16,068 nucleotides of DNA from Ichthyophonus hoferi (GCA_002751075.1 NAOQ01000715.1:1-16068); one strand, 5' to 3'; shown: positions 1 to 14,071, numbered from the stretch's first letter. Program-made: numbers and translations. The notes: generated from the letters alone by a model not told the origin.

Positions 1-122
1 TTTTTCTAGGAAACAGCATACCCGTATGTTCCCTTTCTGGTTTTATAGCACTAAATTACTACAAAGATATAGCAACTTTGAACAGTTATATATGGCAATA
101 CAATCCAATACTTTATACATAC

Positions 123-1617
<1,495 letters not shown>

Positions 1618-1798
1618 CGTGTAATATGCCTATGTCGGATTAAAAGCCTACAAATGAAGGAATAAGTCTAAATGTGTTAAAGAATCGTAAGAAAAAGTTA
1701 AGATTGCATATTGATTGTGGTAAACACGTAAAAACCCTATATGGTTTGTCGTTTTTAGCGCATTTGGGACTTTATAGTTTAGTTTTAATAAAAAATGA

Positions 1799-2098
1799 CA
1801 ATACGATCGGCTTGAAGATCTAAAGCGCGTCTTGGCACTCCGTAGTAGTACGTTACCGCCTGTGTATCGTCAACCCGTGTGCACTCTTCATCAGGACTCT
1901 CCTGGGTATGTTACAAGTAAAGATATCGAATTTGGTGTACTTCATATTCAAATATTATTTTTTTCAGATAAAAATAGGCACATTTGTGTCTGAAACCATG
2001 GCTACCTAATCCATATGCCAGATTTTAATTCTTTGTTTGGATGCATAGCTGTCTAGTTATGCAGCTGCAACAAACCAGCTAACTAAAGTAACGAATAG
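1799..2098 (+). other. Exon-like GC-richer island upstream of coronin, transcript direction uncertain
   Basis: About 180 bp upstream of the coronin ATG the base composition rises sharply for about 110 bp (1799-1905) compared with the AT-rich surroundings. On the plus strand this stretch ends in a donor-like CCTGG/GTATGT (1905/1906). An acceptor TTTTTTTCAG lies at 1958-1967, and a second donor AATAG/GTGAGT at 2098/2099. That would make a 62-bp mini-intron and a 131-bp second exon. No long ATG-started frame runs through it. On the minus strand the same GC-richer stretch is open for about 40 codons after a possible acceptor ACCCAG. It may be a divergent noncoding transcript, a 5' UTR exon of coronin, or part of an unrecognised gene. 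I cannot decide from sequence alone. Confidence 0.3.
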
Positions 2099-2191
2099 GT
2101 GAGTGCTAAACGTCAACTTTGGCTCCCGACTGGTTGGTGTTTAGTGGTTAAAATGTCGCTCATGTCCGATAAACGAGTGTTGTCTCTGCCA

Positions 2192-2214
2192 ATCACTAAT
2201 CATCTATTAGTGAT
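2192..2214. repeat. Short inverted repeat (9-bp stem)
   Basis: ATCACTAAT and ATTAGTGAT flank a 5-nt spacer. This is a perfect 9-bp hairpin in an otherwise gene-free region. It may be a chance AT-rich palindrome or a protein-binding site; nothing else supports a function. Confidence 0.4.
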
Positions 2215-3829
2215 CAATTAGAATGCCAGCAGGACAATAGCCAATCATAAGAAAGGTGTGCATAGGCTAGGTAAAACTACAAAAAAAAATGTACTAAAAA
2301 TGTGTAAGTAATGCTTTTCAAATGCTTTTCACTACTTTTAGTTTACAAAGTCATAATTGATCGTGCTGTTTTAGCTAGGAATTTGAAATGACATAAATTT
2401 TCCAATTTGGAATACGTAGTGTTTTAATTTGTCCTCAATGTTTTCACTCTGAAAATGGAATCCGGGTAATCACGCGTTTTTTATAATTGAAAAGCGTCAT
2501 CGAGAGAATTGTAAAGTCATTACAAACAATGAAACAAGTAACAGTTCCGATGGAATGTTTTTTCTGTCAAAAACCTATGATTATCGATAAATAATCCCAA
2601 AAGGCTGCACTATCTCATCGTAAATCCTGAAATAATTACAAGTAGCTCATACTAAGTAAACCACGATATCTAAATAGGTACCTAATTGCTGACTAATTAT
2701 TTTTGTTTGCCCAAAAAAGGGATAAGATATTCTACCCTTACGACAATCAAAATGTGACTATACTAGATTTTCAGCATTAAACACAATCGGTTTAGCATGC
2801 TAATGGAGTGCTTGCTACATCAGAACAAGAGCAAACCCTACCCCTTAATCTGGGCCTAGACTTCACACCAGCTTTGATTATTCTTTGTAGTCGATTGACT
2901 GCAATTTTGGGGTTTTGTTTGGCCATCACAATAACGGTAACCACTGATATTAGAAGACGGTTTTTTTTTTATGTTCGTGTATACCAAGTCAGCCCATTGG
3001 TTCCTTCCTACATTAATCGACCCGCCCTATTGGCTAAAGGTAATATAGATGTAAGTTTGCAAAAAAAAAGTTTCTCACTATCACAATGCTAAATACTCCC
3101 TGTCTACGGCCCAAATAAGCTGATAATTGTGGTATAATGCATGGACTTTATTTTTATTTAATTAGCATTGAGTATTATTTCTCCAAATTATAAAGAGTGG
3201 TCTAATCTGTCAGTAATCGCAATAGGATGGCTTATACTTAACGATTCATCTAAAACCAAAGTCTCCTGCCTTGATGTAAATGTTCGTACCAGAAATGAAA
3301 CAGCGTGAAGAGTGTGTAAATCAAGTGCTCCTTGTCATTCGTAGGACAATTTATTATGGTTACTCGTTGACGGCAGCGCTCCTCGTGGATTTGTTTTTGT
3401 CGATCTACCATGTGCCGACTCAAACTCAATTCATCATTGTTATTGCATCGACAATCAATTACAAATCACACTCTGCAATAATACTACCAATGTAGAGTAT
3501 TTTATGCTGGAATGGCAAAAGCTGGAGTGTATTAGGATTTCTTTCAATTGCATAACGTAATGAATGCATTCCAATTAATGTCCTGACCCTTCATACTATC
3601 TCTGCTGTTACGAATATATTTCAGGTCTGGGCACTAGTCCCAATTGTTAATTATTCCATACCTCATTTTTAAGTACTATAAGAAGTCCCTTGGCAATTGT
3701 TCTTACTATTGGTTCATTACTTTAGGATAAAGGGTTACTAAACCAACTAACCAAAAGAGTATTTTTTTATACGTAGAAGGCCAATTAGAACTTCACACAC
3801 AATTACTGGTATTTTATCATAATACTCAT

Positions 3830-4217
3830 AATAAGTTCCAAAACCATTAATAAACTCGCTGTTTTCAGTTGTCAAAATATGCTAAAGCTTCTCCGGAAAA
3901 TTCATTACTTATTCATAGGATACTTGTCTAATAATTCATTTACAATCACAATAATATAAATTGCAGTTGTTGAATCCAGTGCAAGTTGCAGGGTAAAATG
4001 TTCAAAACGTCTCTAAACTCTAAACAATCGCATGTTCTACAAGCAGAACTAAAAAGAGCTTTGGTTTGCTCTTAACCTAATAATAGCTGTCTAGATCACC
4101 TAATAGCAGATAAGAACATTTTACGTTTACGTTAAATATAACTCAGTACAGTAGATTCTAGTTTTAGTTTTAATAATCAAATAGAACTCGGTACAACAAA
4201 TACTATTTCTATTTCCA
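3830..4217. repeat. Diverged direct repeat, copy A (possible fossil LTR)
   Basis: The last 84 bp (4134-4217) align without gaps to 5900-5983, with 68 of 84 positions identical by my count. The start (TAAGTTCCAAAA near 3831) also matches copy B at 5693, and a middle block (TTTTCAGTTGTCAAA against TTTTCAATCGTCAAA) lies between them. The spacing differs by about 100 bp, so one copy has lost or gained sequence. On the minus strand both copies begin TGGA, as LTR termini often begin with TG. Age looks old from the roughly 19% divergence. It could equally be a non-LTR repeat family. Confidence 0.45.
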
Positions 4218-5691
4218 TACATACAATACTCTTCTACACGGCATCTGTGCCACCATATTGGAGTATCACCTGACTATATATATATACTTTCCATTTTCTA
4301 GCCACAATTCTATTTATGTAGTTTTTACTTGTTATAGTTAATGCTATGATGTGAATTTTTATTTCAATGCTTTTAATTATTTGGTAATCTATGCACCGGG
4401 ATAATTATATACAAGAATAATGTATGAAAGCGTTATTTGTTGTCCCAACTCAAATCTATTAAATGTTGTCCAGAAGCCAGAACCAAGATTTTCTGAGAAA
4501 TTCGAGAAAACAAAAAACAAAAACAGGCAAGATTGCTAAAAATATCAAAAGAATAGATGCTACATATTTACTGATAGAAAGCAGCTATTGTGGGCACTTT
4601 ATACTCTATGGAAATAGTTTAACTCGATTTGCTAGATACAGTTATGATTTCTTAGTTTGGCTCTAATACCGCATCTATCTTGTGCTAATCCAAACCAAAA
4701 GCTTTCCTTTTTTTATGACCATTGAATATTCCAGTTCATTTCTTGATCACAAGTTTCTTTTTATAGCCGATCTTGTAGGTCGTTAACTCTGAATGAACAC
4801 GCAGTTCAAAATTGATTTGTCAGTATATGCATATAGTGAATTAGCTAATGAGCCATATATGGAAACACTATAACTTTATCTTGATAGAATCCGACATCCC
4901 TAGTGGGTCTCTATGATCTTTCATGAGCTGTACTAGCCAATACGAATATTTTGTGATTGGCTCCATTTAAGTTATTAAACCTGGTTATATCGGTGTTAAT
5001 TAAGAGTTAGCACTGGCAATAAAATTAAGTATATATATATATATAAAGTCAATCATAAAAGGCTGCTCACACATATGCGACCCACGGCCCACCCGAGTAT
5101 ACTTGGCAACCCCGAATGCCTGTACACATGTACATTACCGTTATAGGCAAATACGAATACGTTTGTGACAAAAAACTTTGCATTCATTTAATATTTGTTG
5201 AACAATATCATAGTATATATATATAGTTTAATTATACAACACCCAATTGGTGACCTCAAAGGCTGTGGACAAGTCACTATAATTATCGCAGTTTGCTATA
5301 GGATATTTGGAACTAACTTCAATGCCAATAAAGTAAATGTATGAATTTTGAATACATGGCAATACTCAACGTCTTATTGTAATATACCACATGATCCCTT
5401 GCTAATAATGGCGTCCATGCATACATATCCTTATATGGAATAAGAGTTAGTTTCAATAAATAGTTATTGTTGGAACTAAGTTCTTCACCACGCTTAAATA
5501 GATTGTCTTTTATTGTTACCATTTTTTATATATTGATTATAGTTACTTATTAAGGTTCATAAGAAGTTGTTGTCCAAGCTACTAGTTTATGACTTAGTGG
5601 GTAAATATTCCCTATATACAACAAACTAATCAGAATTTTAAACATATATCTATTAGTTTCTCTCCCTTATATGTATATATTAAGTTCCAAA

Positions 5692-5983
5692 AGCAATAAT
5701 AACATTACTGTTTACTACGGCTCTTTGCTATTACAGTTTTCAATCGTCAAATTCATATTATGTCTTTTTATTTCCAAGTGGTAGAGATTTCTCATCTATA
5801 TTTTTTACTAGAAGACCAACCAGTTAAGTCTGGTAAAGTCAAACCATCAAGAATTATATGTATAGTACCCATCTATCATTCAGGCACCCTGTACGTTAGA
5901 AATATAATTCATTACAGTAAATACTAGTTTTATTACTAATAGTCAAATAGAGTTCCATACAACAGACACTACTTCTATCTCCA
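5692..5983. repeat. Diverged direct repeat, copy B (possible fossil LTR)
   Basis: This is the partner of the copy ending at 4217, in the same orientation and about 1.77 kb to its right. The shared blocks are TAAGTTCCAAAA at its left end, TTTTCAATCGTCAAA in the middle and 84 ungapped bp at its right end (5900-5983). The sequence between the two copies gives no clear protein match, so the pair could be LTRs of one degraded element or two separate insertions of one family. Confidence 0.45.
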
Positions 5984-8030
5984 ATAGTTAATATAATTGT
6001 TGAGAAACCTCCTTATTCAGTGACAGTTAGTGCTGTTGAAAAGTAGTCTTATAATTTATCTTTTCTACCTCTACCGCAATTGACAGTATTGCTGTCTGAT
6101 TGATTGATTTTTCATGCTGAAGTACATGGGGAAAAATCATCACAAATTTTTGTTTGCCATTAAGCCAACCTCTCCATTGGGAAGTTGCCAGACAATGTCA
6201 TAAAGATTCTAGAGCGCTATATCCACATTCATTAGCAACATTGAGATCAAGATATACGCAAAAATAAAGGAGAAAGACCATTGGTTTTATGTGCTATGTG
6301 GCCACCACAGTATTATAGTTTATAAATATATAAGCACAAAAAACCCTACAAGTGTTGTCAGCATTTTTTTATTAGAGAGGAGATGAGTAGTTATTAAGAT
6401 TGGTGTAATAAAAAGGCAGAATAAGCCAGATTTAATACATCTTTTTTTCTTTTTTGTTTTCTCTCCAAAATATGGCTCCCAAAACTAGGCCTATCAGACC
6501 ACATATATATCACAGTATGATGACTTAACCTAACTAATTATATGTTGTAATCATTGTCGGCCTAGAATCCTCTACTCGGTCCCTTAAGAGTCTCATTGAA
6601 CCATCGCCAAAAACTGGCTGCCCAACAGACTGTACTCTCTTAGTCCGATCAATCGTGTATGCCTAGAGCTCATTTTCTGCCAATTCTTTTATTAAAATAA
6701 AAAGTTTTAGCCTATCTGTACTCTGTGTATGCAAAGGGATATGTTAAAACTACCTCTCACTTGGGTATTCCCTCTATTATAAATGAATACAAGTAACAGG
6801 GACGCCGCTCCTATCTCTATTTATTTTCCAACATGGTAGCAACATTTTTTAGCATTTTGTTTAAGTCTTGTCAAACTCAATCCTTTGAGTCGAAGGAAAA
6901 TACTATTCTCACCTTCTTTGCTTTGGTTACAAATCACATTACGGAAGTTGGCGTCTGGATGAACTTTCCCTTGTGAATAGTCTTGTTGGGATTATTATTT
7001 TGATTTGGTAAACTTAATCTTTGGTTATATAGCTTCTGGTAGAAAACTGACCTGTCAGTCATATCATGGTTTAGTTGTGTTACTCCGTTAAAAGTTTAAA
7101 AACCGAACCTTGTGTTGTAGTTGAAATTAAAACCTATAATATGTGGAACCCCCAAAACCGCAACTTAAGTGCTATTACTTTTCTGTAAGACTTTGATACA
7201 GATAGCTATTCTATTTTATTAAATAAAAGAAAATGCAAAATACTAAGACCTCTGGTCAAACTACTCCTGAATTAAAATCTATACTTAAGTGAAAATGTTT
7301 TCTAAATCCGTATCTTCAGAGGTATGATACTAAATAATACTCGATGCATAAATACACACTGGCTATACAGGACAACAAAATCAATACTAAATTTTCTGAT
7401 GAGGAAATATGTGGATTTTATATATTTCCTATGATGCACATTCATTTCTTGCAGCATGTTTGTAAACAGTAAAACAATTGCTTCCAGTACGATAGTAACC
7501 AGTGTGATGTTTTGCTCTTTTCCCTAGAATAATTATCTTCCCGTGTGGGGTAGCATCAATATACTTTTAAGCATTACCTTTTTATAAATTTACTTCATTG
7601 AGATATATCCCTAGCCTGAAAGAAAAGTATGTTATATCGGTACATACGATGCAGCCGACATTTTTATATTTTAGTAACATACGGATGAGGAAAAATAATT
7701 ATTTTTCATTTCATTTATAACTTCATAATCAAGGGAAAGGCTATACTTATCAATTACATTTAGACCTTAAGTCAATAATGGGTTGATATTTGACCAGCGA
7801 TAACCAATAGGAATGCAGTAGACACCTTATTGGTTAAGGCTATTTTTAGTCTCAGCCAATGAATTATCAAGAGTATTATTAATTAGTTAGCACGTATCGT
7901 CCTAGGAGTACTGACTGCTTCCTCGGTTGCATAAAATTTAAAAGGTATTTGCATTTTTCAAATTTATTTTTAAACTAAAAAGCACACTAAAAGTTATAAA
8001 ATACAGGAAAAAAAAAGGAAGACAACAAAA

Positions 8031-8067
8031 TCTTTGTAAAAGGGGGGGGTGGTGTTAAAAAAACACC
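8031..8067 (-). promoter_or_regulatory. H2A mRNA 3' stem-loop and downstream element
   Basis: Read on the minus strand, a 6-bp stem GGTGTT/AACACC closes a 5-T loop (8067-8051), 31 nt after the H2A stop codon. It is followed by ACCCCCCCC, TTTTA and CAAAG (8036-8032). The stem is the same as in the other three histones here, but the loop is one nucleotide longer and the C run is the longest of the set. The position and layout match the 3'-end processing signal of replication-dependent histone mRNAs. Confidence 0.85.
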
Positions 8068-8098
8068 AATTAGTTTGTGGTATTATGGTACAAACGAT

Positions 8099-8500
8099 TT
8101 ACGCCTCGAGACCCTTAGAGCCCTTCTCAACGGTCTTCTTGGGGAGAAGAACAGCGTGAATGTTGGGGAGGACACCTCCTTGAGCAATGGTAACATCACC
8201 AAGAAGTCTGTTCAACTCCTCATCGTTGCGGATGGCAAGCTGAAGATGGCGAGGAATGATACGACTCTTCTTATTGTCGCGAGCAGCGTTACCGGCAAGC
8301 TCGAGAATTTCGGCAGCCAAGTACTCAAGCACGGCAGCGAGGTAGACTGGGGCACCGGCACCAACACGCTCGGCATAGTTACCGCGGCGGAGAAGACGAT
8401 GCACACGGCCAACAGGGAACTGAAGTCCTGCGCGAGAAGAGCGGGACTTGGACTTAACGCCAGCAACCTTTCCCTTACCTCCTTTACCCTTTCCAGACAT
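8099..8500 (-). CDS. Histone H2A, canonical type
   Basis: H2A is a core histone that dimerises with H2B in the nucleosome. The 133-residue product starts [11 protein letters not shown]. An open extension of 17 codons upstream is ignored because SGKGK is the conserved N-terminus. The histone fold shows [41 protein letters not shown] (in pieces), the acidic-patch residues in [11 protein letters not shown] and NDEELN, and the docking segment [15 protein letters not shown], whose two lysines correspond to the ubiquitination site Lys118/119. The C-terminus ends GLEA with no SQ motif, so it is not H2A.X, and the fold lacks H2A.Z hallmarks. It is intronless and divergent from H4 across 301 bp. A TATAAAT box lies at 8568-8562 and a CCAAT box at 8548-8544. 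Its 3' stem-loop marks it as replication-dependent. Confidence 0.97.
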   Translation of the reverse strand: MSGKGKGGKGKVAGVKSKSRSSRAGLQFPVGRVHRLLRRGNYAERVGAGAPVYLAAVLEYLAAEILELAGNAARDNKKSRIIPRHLQLAIRNDEELNRLLGDVTIAQGGVLPNIHAVLLPKKTVEKGSKGLEA

Positions 8501-9113
<613 letters not shown>

Positions 9114-9157
9114 ATGGTTTTTTCCCCTCGCCCACTATAATAACTTGTATATCTACT

Positions 9158-9193
9158 GGTGTTTTTAAACACCACCCCCCCTTTCAAAGAAAG
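9158..9193 (+). promoter_or_regulatory. H4 mRNA 3' stem-loop and histone downstream element
   Basis: GGTGTTTTTAAACACC (9158-9173) folds as a 6-bp stem with loop TTTA. ACCCCCCCTTT follows, then CAAAGAAAG (9185-9193), 11 nt after the stem. The animal consensus is GGYYCU-UUUC-AGRRCC followed by ACCCA and a CAAGAAAGA-like element that pairs with U7 snRNA. Geometry, 3' flank and downstream element are kept here while the stem sequence differs. Confidence 0.9.
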
Positions 9194-11050
9194 TCTCTTA
9201 CAACAACAGTGTTTTAATTTAATTTAATACATTATAAATGTAGCCAAAGGTTATTTTGCTTTACTTAAATCAATCATAATGTGCAACTATAAAAGAACAG
9301 AAAGTTTATTATGCGAGCCAAGGCTTATGCTTTTATAGCATTGGTTCCCGAGTCTTTTTATTTCCTTCTTAACCCTAGTCTCCTGAATATATGGCAGACA
9401 CTGCAACAGAATAGGTTAAATAAACGTAAAAAAGAAGAAGCCTGTCGTTCCCAATAATTGACATCTGGATAGATACTCTTAAAACACGAGCAACATCTAA
9501 TGCCACAGGTGCTGTAAATAATAGGGAAATCTATTTTTTAAAACATTATTATGGTATACATGGTATAAATGCCTACATACGGGTGTTTATCTGTATTCAA
9601 AGAATGAGTTACTATATTTTCATTAATTTTTCAATTAAGCAAATAAATTTGTATTTGAGTTTCATGCTACTAAATATTTTAGATTAACCAAAAACATATG
9701 AAGCCGATATTTTGATACAACTCATTTGGATTCAAACAAGAGTTTCAAACTTAGTCCCAATGAAACCGTAAAACCTTTATTTCATCTTTACTTCAAACCA
9801 ATTTACATGTTTCCTTTTTTAAAAGAAAAATATGACCAACTTGTCACAAAACTTGTGCATATATTCACACATACTTATGCTGCAAAAAAATACCTGCACG
9901 CAAATATCCATTTGAATAGCACTTCCATAGAGGATAGAAGGGTGGAGTTGGGAAGCTTAACATAAAATATATGTTGTAAAGTTGTTTTCTCTTGCACTTA
10001 ACTGTATGTGTATCAGTTACGTATATATTATCTTTTCCGACTGCACTTATAGATGTGGTTTTCTACACGCACCTATATTATTATATTAATAAAGGTAACA
10101 GCGTCCGCAGGGGTTGAACAGCAGGATTGAATATATACATATTTGATAGTGTCCCTTGGTATATCTGTGACTACCAGATACTATAGATCTACTTATACTT
10201 TCGCTGATTTGTTTAATAAAAGAGAGAAAAGTTCTAAACATTTATATTAAATATAATAAGACCACGAGTCGCAGAAAATAAAGAAGTCATTTAGAATGAA
10301 AAGAATAGCAGTAGGCGGACTAAAGAAGAAACTACAAAAAAAAAAACATAAATTTGTCGGCAAATATTTTAAATTTAATCCAGTTATTGTTCCTTCAAAA
10401 TAAATTTATGACTTACAAATTTTTTTATCAAGCCGTTTCATCCTACTCTGTTGCAAACTTAGAGGGTGTACTGTTACGTTTATGAGGGAGGGTCCGTTAT
10501 TGAATATAGTTTAGTATTAGTAGTAAGTTCTATACAATTAAATGAAACCCGAAAGGAAAGGGCTACACGCTGCTTTTGATTAGTTTAAAATGTTCAATAT
10601 TAATGAATACTTGGTAAACAATTAGGCCGCGTCTTTGTTAGGCTATTGGTTTACTAGCTTTAAATCTTGACGCTCTCTGCTGGGGGTTTAGTTTTTATGC
10701 GCATACCTTTTAAGTGTTTATTACCTGTTGCACTTTTGTATTCATAAATGTTGTTATAAATAGATAGTCGGGACAATAAATATATTTGAATATAAACAAG
10801 TAAAAGACTCATAAGATAAATAATATGCAAAACAAATTTAAGTACATAAGGCAACAATGTTTCTTTTTGCAATTATGCTATTGCGTAAAAAAAAAAAACA
10901 TTCCATTAATACAATTGCCTAATATAATAGTTTACATTGCATGCAAGTTAAAAGCTTCTCAAAAACTAATTAACATAATTCGGTTATCCCATTATAAATA
11001 AAAACAGTACAGCATATTTAAAACGCAAGCATCGAAGAAACAAACGACAA
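9194..11050. other. Spacer between the convergent H4 and H3 3' ends
   Basis: This 1.86-kb AT-rich stretch holds no gene I can support. Its open frames (for example 9726-9965 and 10660-10872) are short, AT-driven, and lack homology I recognise. No AATAAA-type signal is placed close enough to the histone stops to suggest polyadenylated forms. No H1 gene is present. Confidence 0.6.
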
Positions 11051-11084
11051 CTTTCTTTGTAAAGGGATGGTGTTTAAAAACACC
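11051..11084 (-). promoter_or_regulatory. H3 mRNA 3' stem-loop and histone downstream element
   Basis: On the minus strand GGTGTTTTTAAACACC (11084-11069) lies 43 nt after the H3 stop. ATCCCTTTA follows, then CAAAGAAAG (11059-11051). The 16-nt hairpin is identical to those of H4 and H2B, and the downstream element matches that of H4 exactly over nine bases, with a gap of 9 nt after the stem. Confidence 0.9.
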
Positions 11085-11127
11085 AAAATGTTAGCTAGTG
11101 TGCAAGGACAATGAGGTAACTTCTTGT

Positions 11128-11796
<669 letters not shown>

Positions 11797-12153
11797 ATGG
11801 CCCCTAAGGAAGAGAAGAAGTCCGCTATGCCCGCCGTTGCTGGCAAGGCTAAGGTCACCAAGAGAAAGTCCAGAAAGGAGAGTTACTCCGTGTACATCTA
11901 CAAGGTCCTCAAGCAGGTTCACCCCGACACTGGTATCTCCAGCAAGGCCATGTCTATCATGAACTCTTTCGTGAACGACATTTTCGAGCGCGTTGCCAGT
12001 GAGGCTTCCAAGCTCGCTATCTACAACAAGAAGTCCACTATCAGCTCTCGCGAGATCCAGACTGCTGTGCGCCTTCTCCTCCCTGGAGAGCTTGCCAAAC
12101 ACGCTGTCTCTGAGGGAACTAAGGCCGTCACCAAGTACACCTCCAACAAGTAA
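11797..12153 (+). CDS. Histone H2B
   Basis: H2B is the partner of H2A in the nucleosome. The product has 118 residues from [11 protein letters not shown] slightly longer frame beginning 7 codons upstream is rejected because MAPK is the usual type of start and the extra residues are IIII-like. The fold contains [23 protein letters not shown], the block [51 protein letters not shown] and the C-terminal lysine in AVTKYT that is monoubiquitinated in animals (Lys120). The tail is lysine-rich and shorter than in vertebrates (about 125 aa). It is intronless, divergent from H3, and carries the shared stem-loop 39 nt after its stop. Sequence similarity to animal H2B is high throughout the fold. Confidence 0.98.
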   Translation: MAPKEEKKSAMPAVAGKAKVTKRKSRKESYSVYIYKVLKQVHPDTGISSKAMSIMNSFVNDIFERVASEASKLAIYNKKSTISSREIQTAVRLLLPGELAKHAVSEGTKAVTKYTSNK

Positions 12154-12192
12154 ATGTTGAAGTGCCCCAGTGTCGCTTAACTATTATATTTT

Positions 12193-12223
12193 GGTGTTTT
12201 TAAACACCATCCCCTTTGCAAAG
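12193..12223 (+). promoter_or_regulatory. H2B mRNA 3' stem-loop and downstream element
   Basis: GGTGTTTTTAAACACC (12193-12208) is followed by ATCCCCTTTG and CAAAG (12219-12223), 10 nt after the stem. The downstream element keeps the CAAAG core but then diverges (TTG instead of AAAG), so its pairing with a U7-like RNA would be weaker than at H4 and H3. Confidence 0.88.
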
Positions 12224-13819
12224 TTGTTATTCATATGCTTTAACTTAAACTGATAATATGTAATTTCTCCTTACAGGTTTTTATTGTTTCTGTTTTTACA
12301 TTGGTTGGCGGTTTATATATATATATATATATGTACGTGGTGCTTATTTGCAAACTAACTCGGTTATTTTTAAACATTTAATTTTATTGGGAGATTATTT
12401 ATTTGCCAATGAAAATGAAGTTACTATTACACGCAGATCAGGTTTAATATAAGGTATGTATGTTTTCTTCCCGAGTTGGTAAAGAACAAGTATAAATTCT
12501 CTTTGCCTTATTTGAGAGTGTCGTATATCTAATATTAGTTATTTGAGTATTATTTTTTAAAAAAATATCATCGTTTTCCGTATGGAAAGAATGAACCTTG
12601 CATGTCTATATCGTTGACATTACTATAATGGCAAACATTTTGCAAATAAGCAGTTGTCCAGCCTACATCCTACGGGACATCTTACATTATGAGGTCATTT
12701 TGTTCAAGTAAATGCCTAAACATAAGAAATACAGTTGGACCGAAGACGTGTCTTAAGTGCCATGATATGTTTTTCTTGAGATGAGTCAAAAGGTAGGATT
12801 GTGACTTGCCTGGCAATGATAATGAAAATACAAAGTAACCGCTTTATATTGACACATGTAGGCCTACCATCAACCATATTGCGGTCACGATGCCTTTGTG
12901 TGCTGAATATGTATTTATAAGCACAAATTATATACACCCCCAGCTGCCGAACAAGTAACTGACCTTTTATTACCATGACCTAAATACGTTCATCCCAGCG
13001 CCAGAGCATAAGATATTAATAAATTTTATTAACGCATAAGTGGTACTTATACTATGGGTATCTTCTTCGCCTCTAGATATAGAGGGAGAGAGATGGATAG
13101 GTGTCACCTCTTTCGTATGACTGTTGTGGCTTTCTGGACCAATCACATTCAATTTTTTTCTCTATTTTCTAGGTGTCACAGTAAGTCAATATCATTGTCT
13201 ACACTTTATTAACTACATACTTGCTTATATTTTCAACATACGTTTTTATATAGGTGATACTGTAATGGGTACGTGCTGAAACTTAAATATTTTCTCTTCT
13301 ACCAATATTCCCACACCATTACCTCATCACAGAAGATTCTGTTAAATCCTTTGTTGGACATCCCCTTTATGCCTAGTTGTGTATTTTTATTCTTTAGAGA
13401 TTTGTAAGTTTTAAATAATAATAATAATAACAATAACAATATTGTATTATTACTCTAGATTGGTTAGCCAACTAAATCGAGCCATCACATCAATCTATAC
13501 TCCTATTCGTCCTCCATTAGCGATCGGTTCTTCATGTGATCTAATCCGTACTGTTTATCGAGCAATACTTAATTTATTTTTAAGTCGAGCCACCAATGCA
13601 AACTTAGTGCGCACCTATGACAACTAACATTTTTTCTATTGTTTCTTTTCCTCTTTATCTCGTTTTCATTGCCCTTCTATATTAGTGTAGTTTTTGTCCA
13701 CCTATTTTTCAAGCAGTTTCTTATCTGACAGCATAGCTTTAAAGGGGCTTGTATCTCTTCTAGTTGTTGCGATTGATTTCTGGGTCAAGTATTCTGTGAT
13801 TCTTGCTTTGATTTTATCC
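12224..13819. other. Right-flank spacer without supported genes
   Basis: AT-rich DNA with a TA microsatellite (about 12313-12332) and an AAT/AAC microsatellite (13413-13438). The frame at 12716-12976 (minus) and the frame at 13442-13627 (plus) match nothing I recognise. AGGTGTCAC recurs near 13100 and 13171. The overall look is that of old repeat-derived sequence. Confidence 0.5.
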
Positions 13820-14004
13820 TGTATTGTAGTTATTATCTCATTCGTCTGAGACGGCAGGCAGAGATTGCAGACAGAGAATTAAAGTAAACCCAAAAATCAT
13901 TATTTCGTTTCTCTCCAGAATTACGTGTTCCAGTCCTGCCTTAGAGGCTTTTATACTCAGAAAATACAGTATACCATATACCATATATAGAATAATTACC
14001 AACA
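13820..14004 (-). mobile_element. Possible solo LTR (fossil)
   Basis: On the minus strand a 185-bp unit begins TGTTGGTAATTATTC and ends AACTACAATACA, so it has TG...CA termini. Inside is a promoter-like GAGTATAAAAGCC about 60 bp from its start, and a GC-richer stretch follows. This is the layout of an LTR of the copia type. I find no second copy in the window, no clear target-site duplication and no obvious primer-binding site, so it could be a solo LTR or an unrelated promoter-like sequence. Confidence 0.3.
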
Positions 14005-14038
14005 TAGTAAATAATGATACTTATGACTATTTTGATCT

Positions 14039-14071
14039 TTGTATATGTAGTTGTATATGTAGTTGTATATG
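14039..14071. repeat. 12-bp minisatellite, about 2.75 copies
   Basis: The unit TTGTATATGTAG is repeated head to tail without change, apart from the partial last copy. It is a short tandem array beside the LTR-like unit, probably from replication slippage. Confidence 0.8.

Larger units (their letters stand above)
2215..8030. other. Gene desert with decayed repeats
   Basis: About 5.8 kb separates the coronin side from the histone block. Open frames are short, mostly lack convincing starts, and their translations match no family I recognise. The region carries two diverged direct repeats (3830-4217 and 5692-5983, listed separately) and TA microsatellites near 4275, 5029 and 5215. Scattered short stretches are faintly retroelement-like but too decayed for a firm call. 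I see no intact gene, tRNA or structured RNA. Confidence 0.6.

Noticed and set aside
2808-3500. Frames at 2808-3092 and 3280-3495 as possible genes
   Set aside because: No ATG with good context, no recognised family, no splice support. Likely decayed repeat sequence or chance.
5029-5044. TA repeats as origin or regulatory sites
   Set aside because: Simple microsatellites, also at 4275, 5215 and 12313. No supporting structure.
9726-9965. 79-codon frame between H4 and H3 as a possible small gene or H1
   Set aside because: It begins with TTG, lacks the lysine/alanine/proline make-up of H1, and resembles nothing known to me.
12716-12976. Minus-strand frame with SSQEKHIMALKTRLR as a reverse-transcriptase fragment
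   Set aside because: Only a faint likeness to the EHLxxLxxVLxRLR helix. No catalytic motif is visible, so not called.
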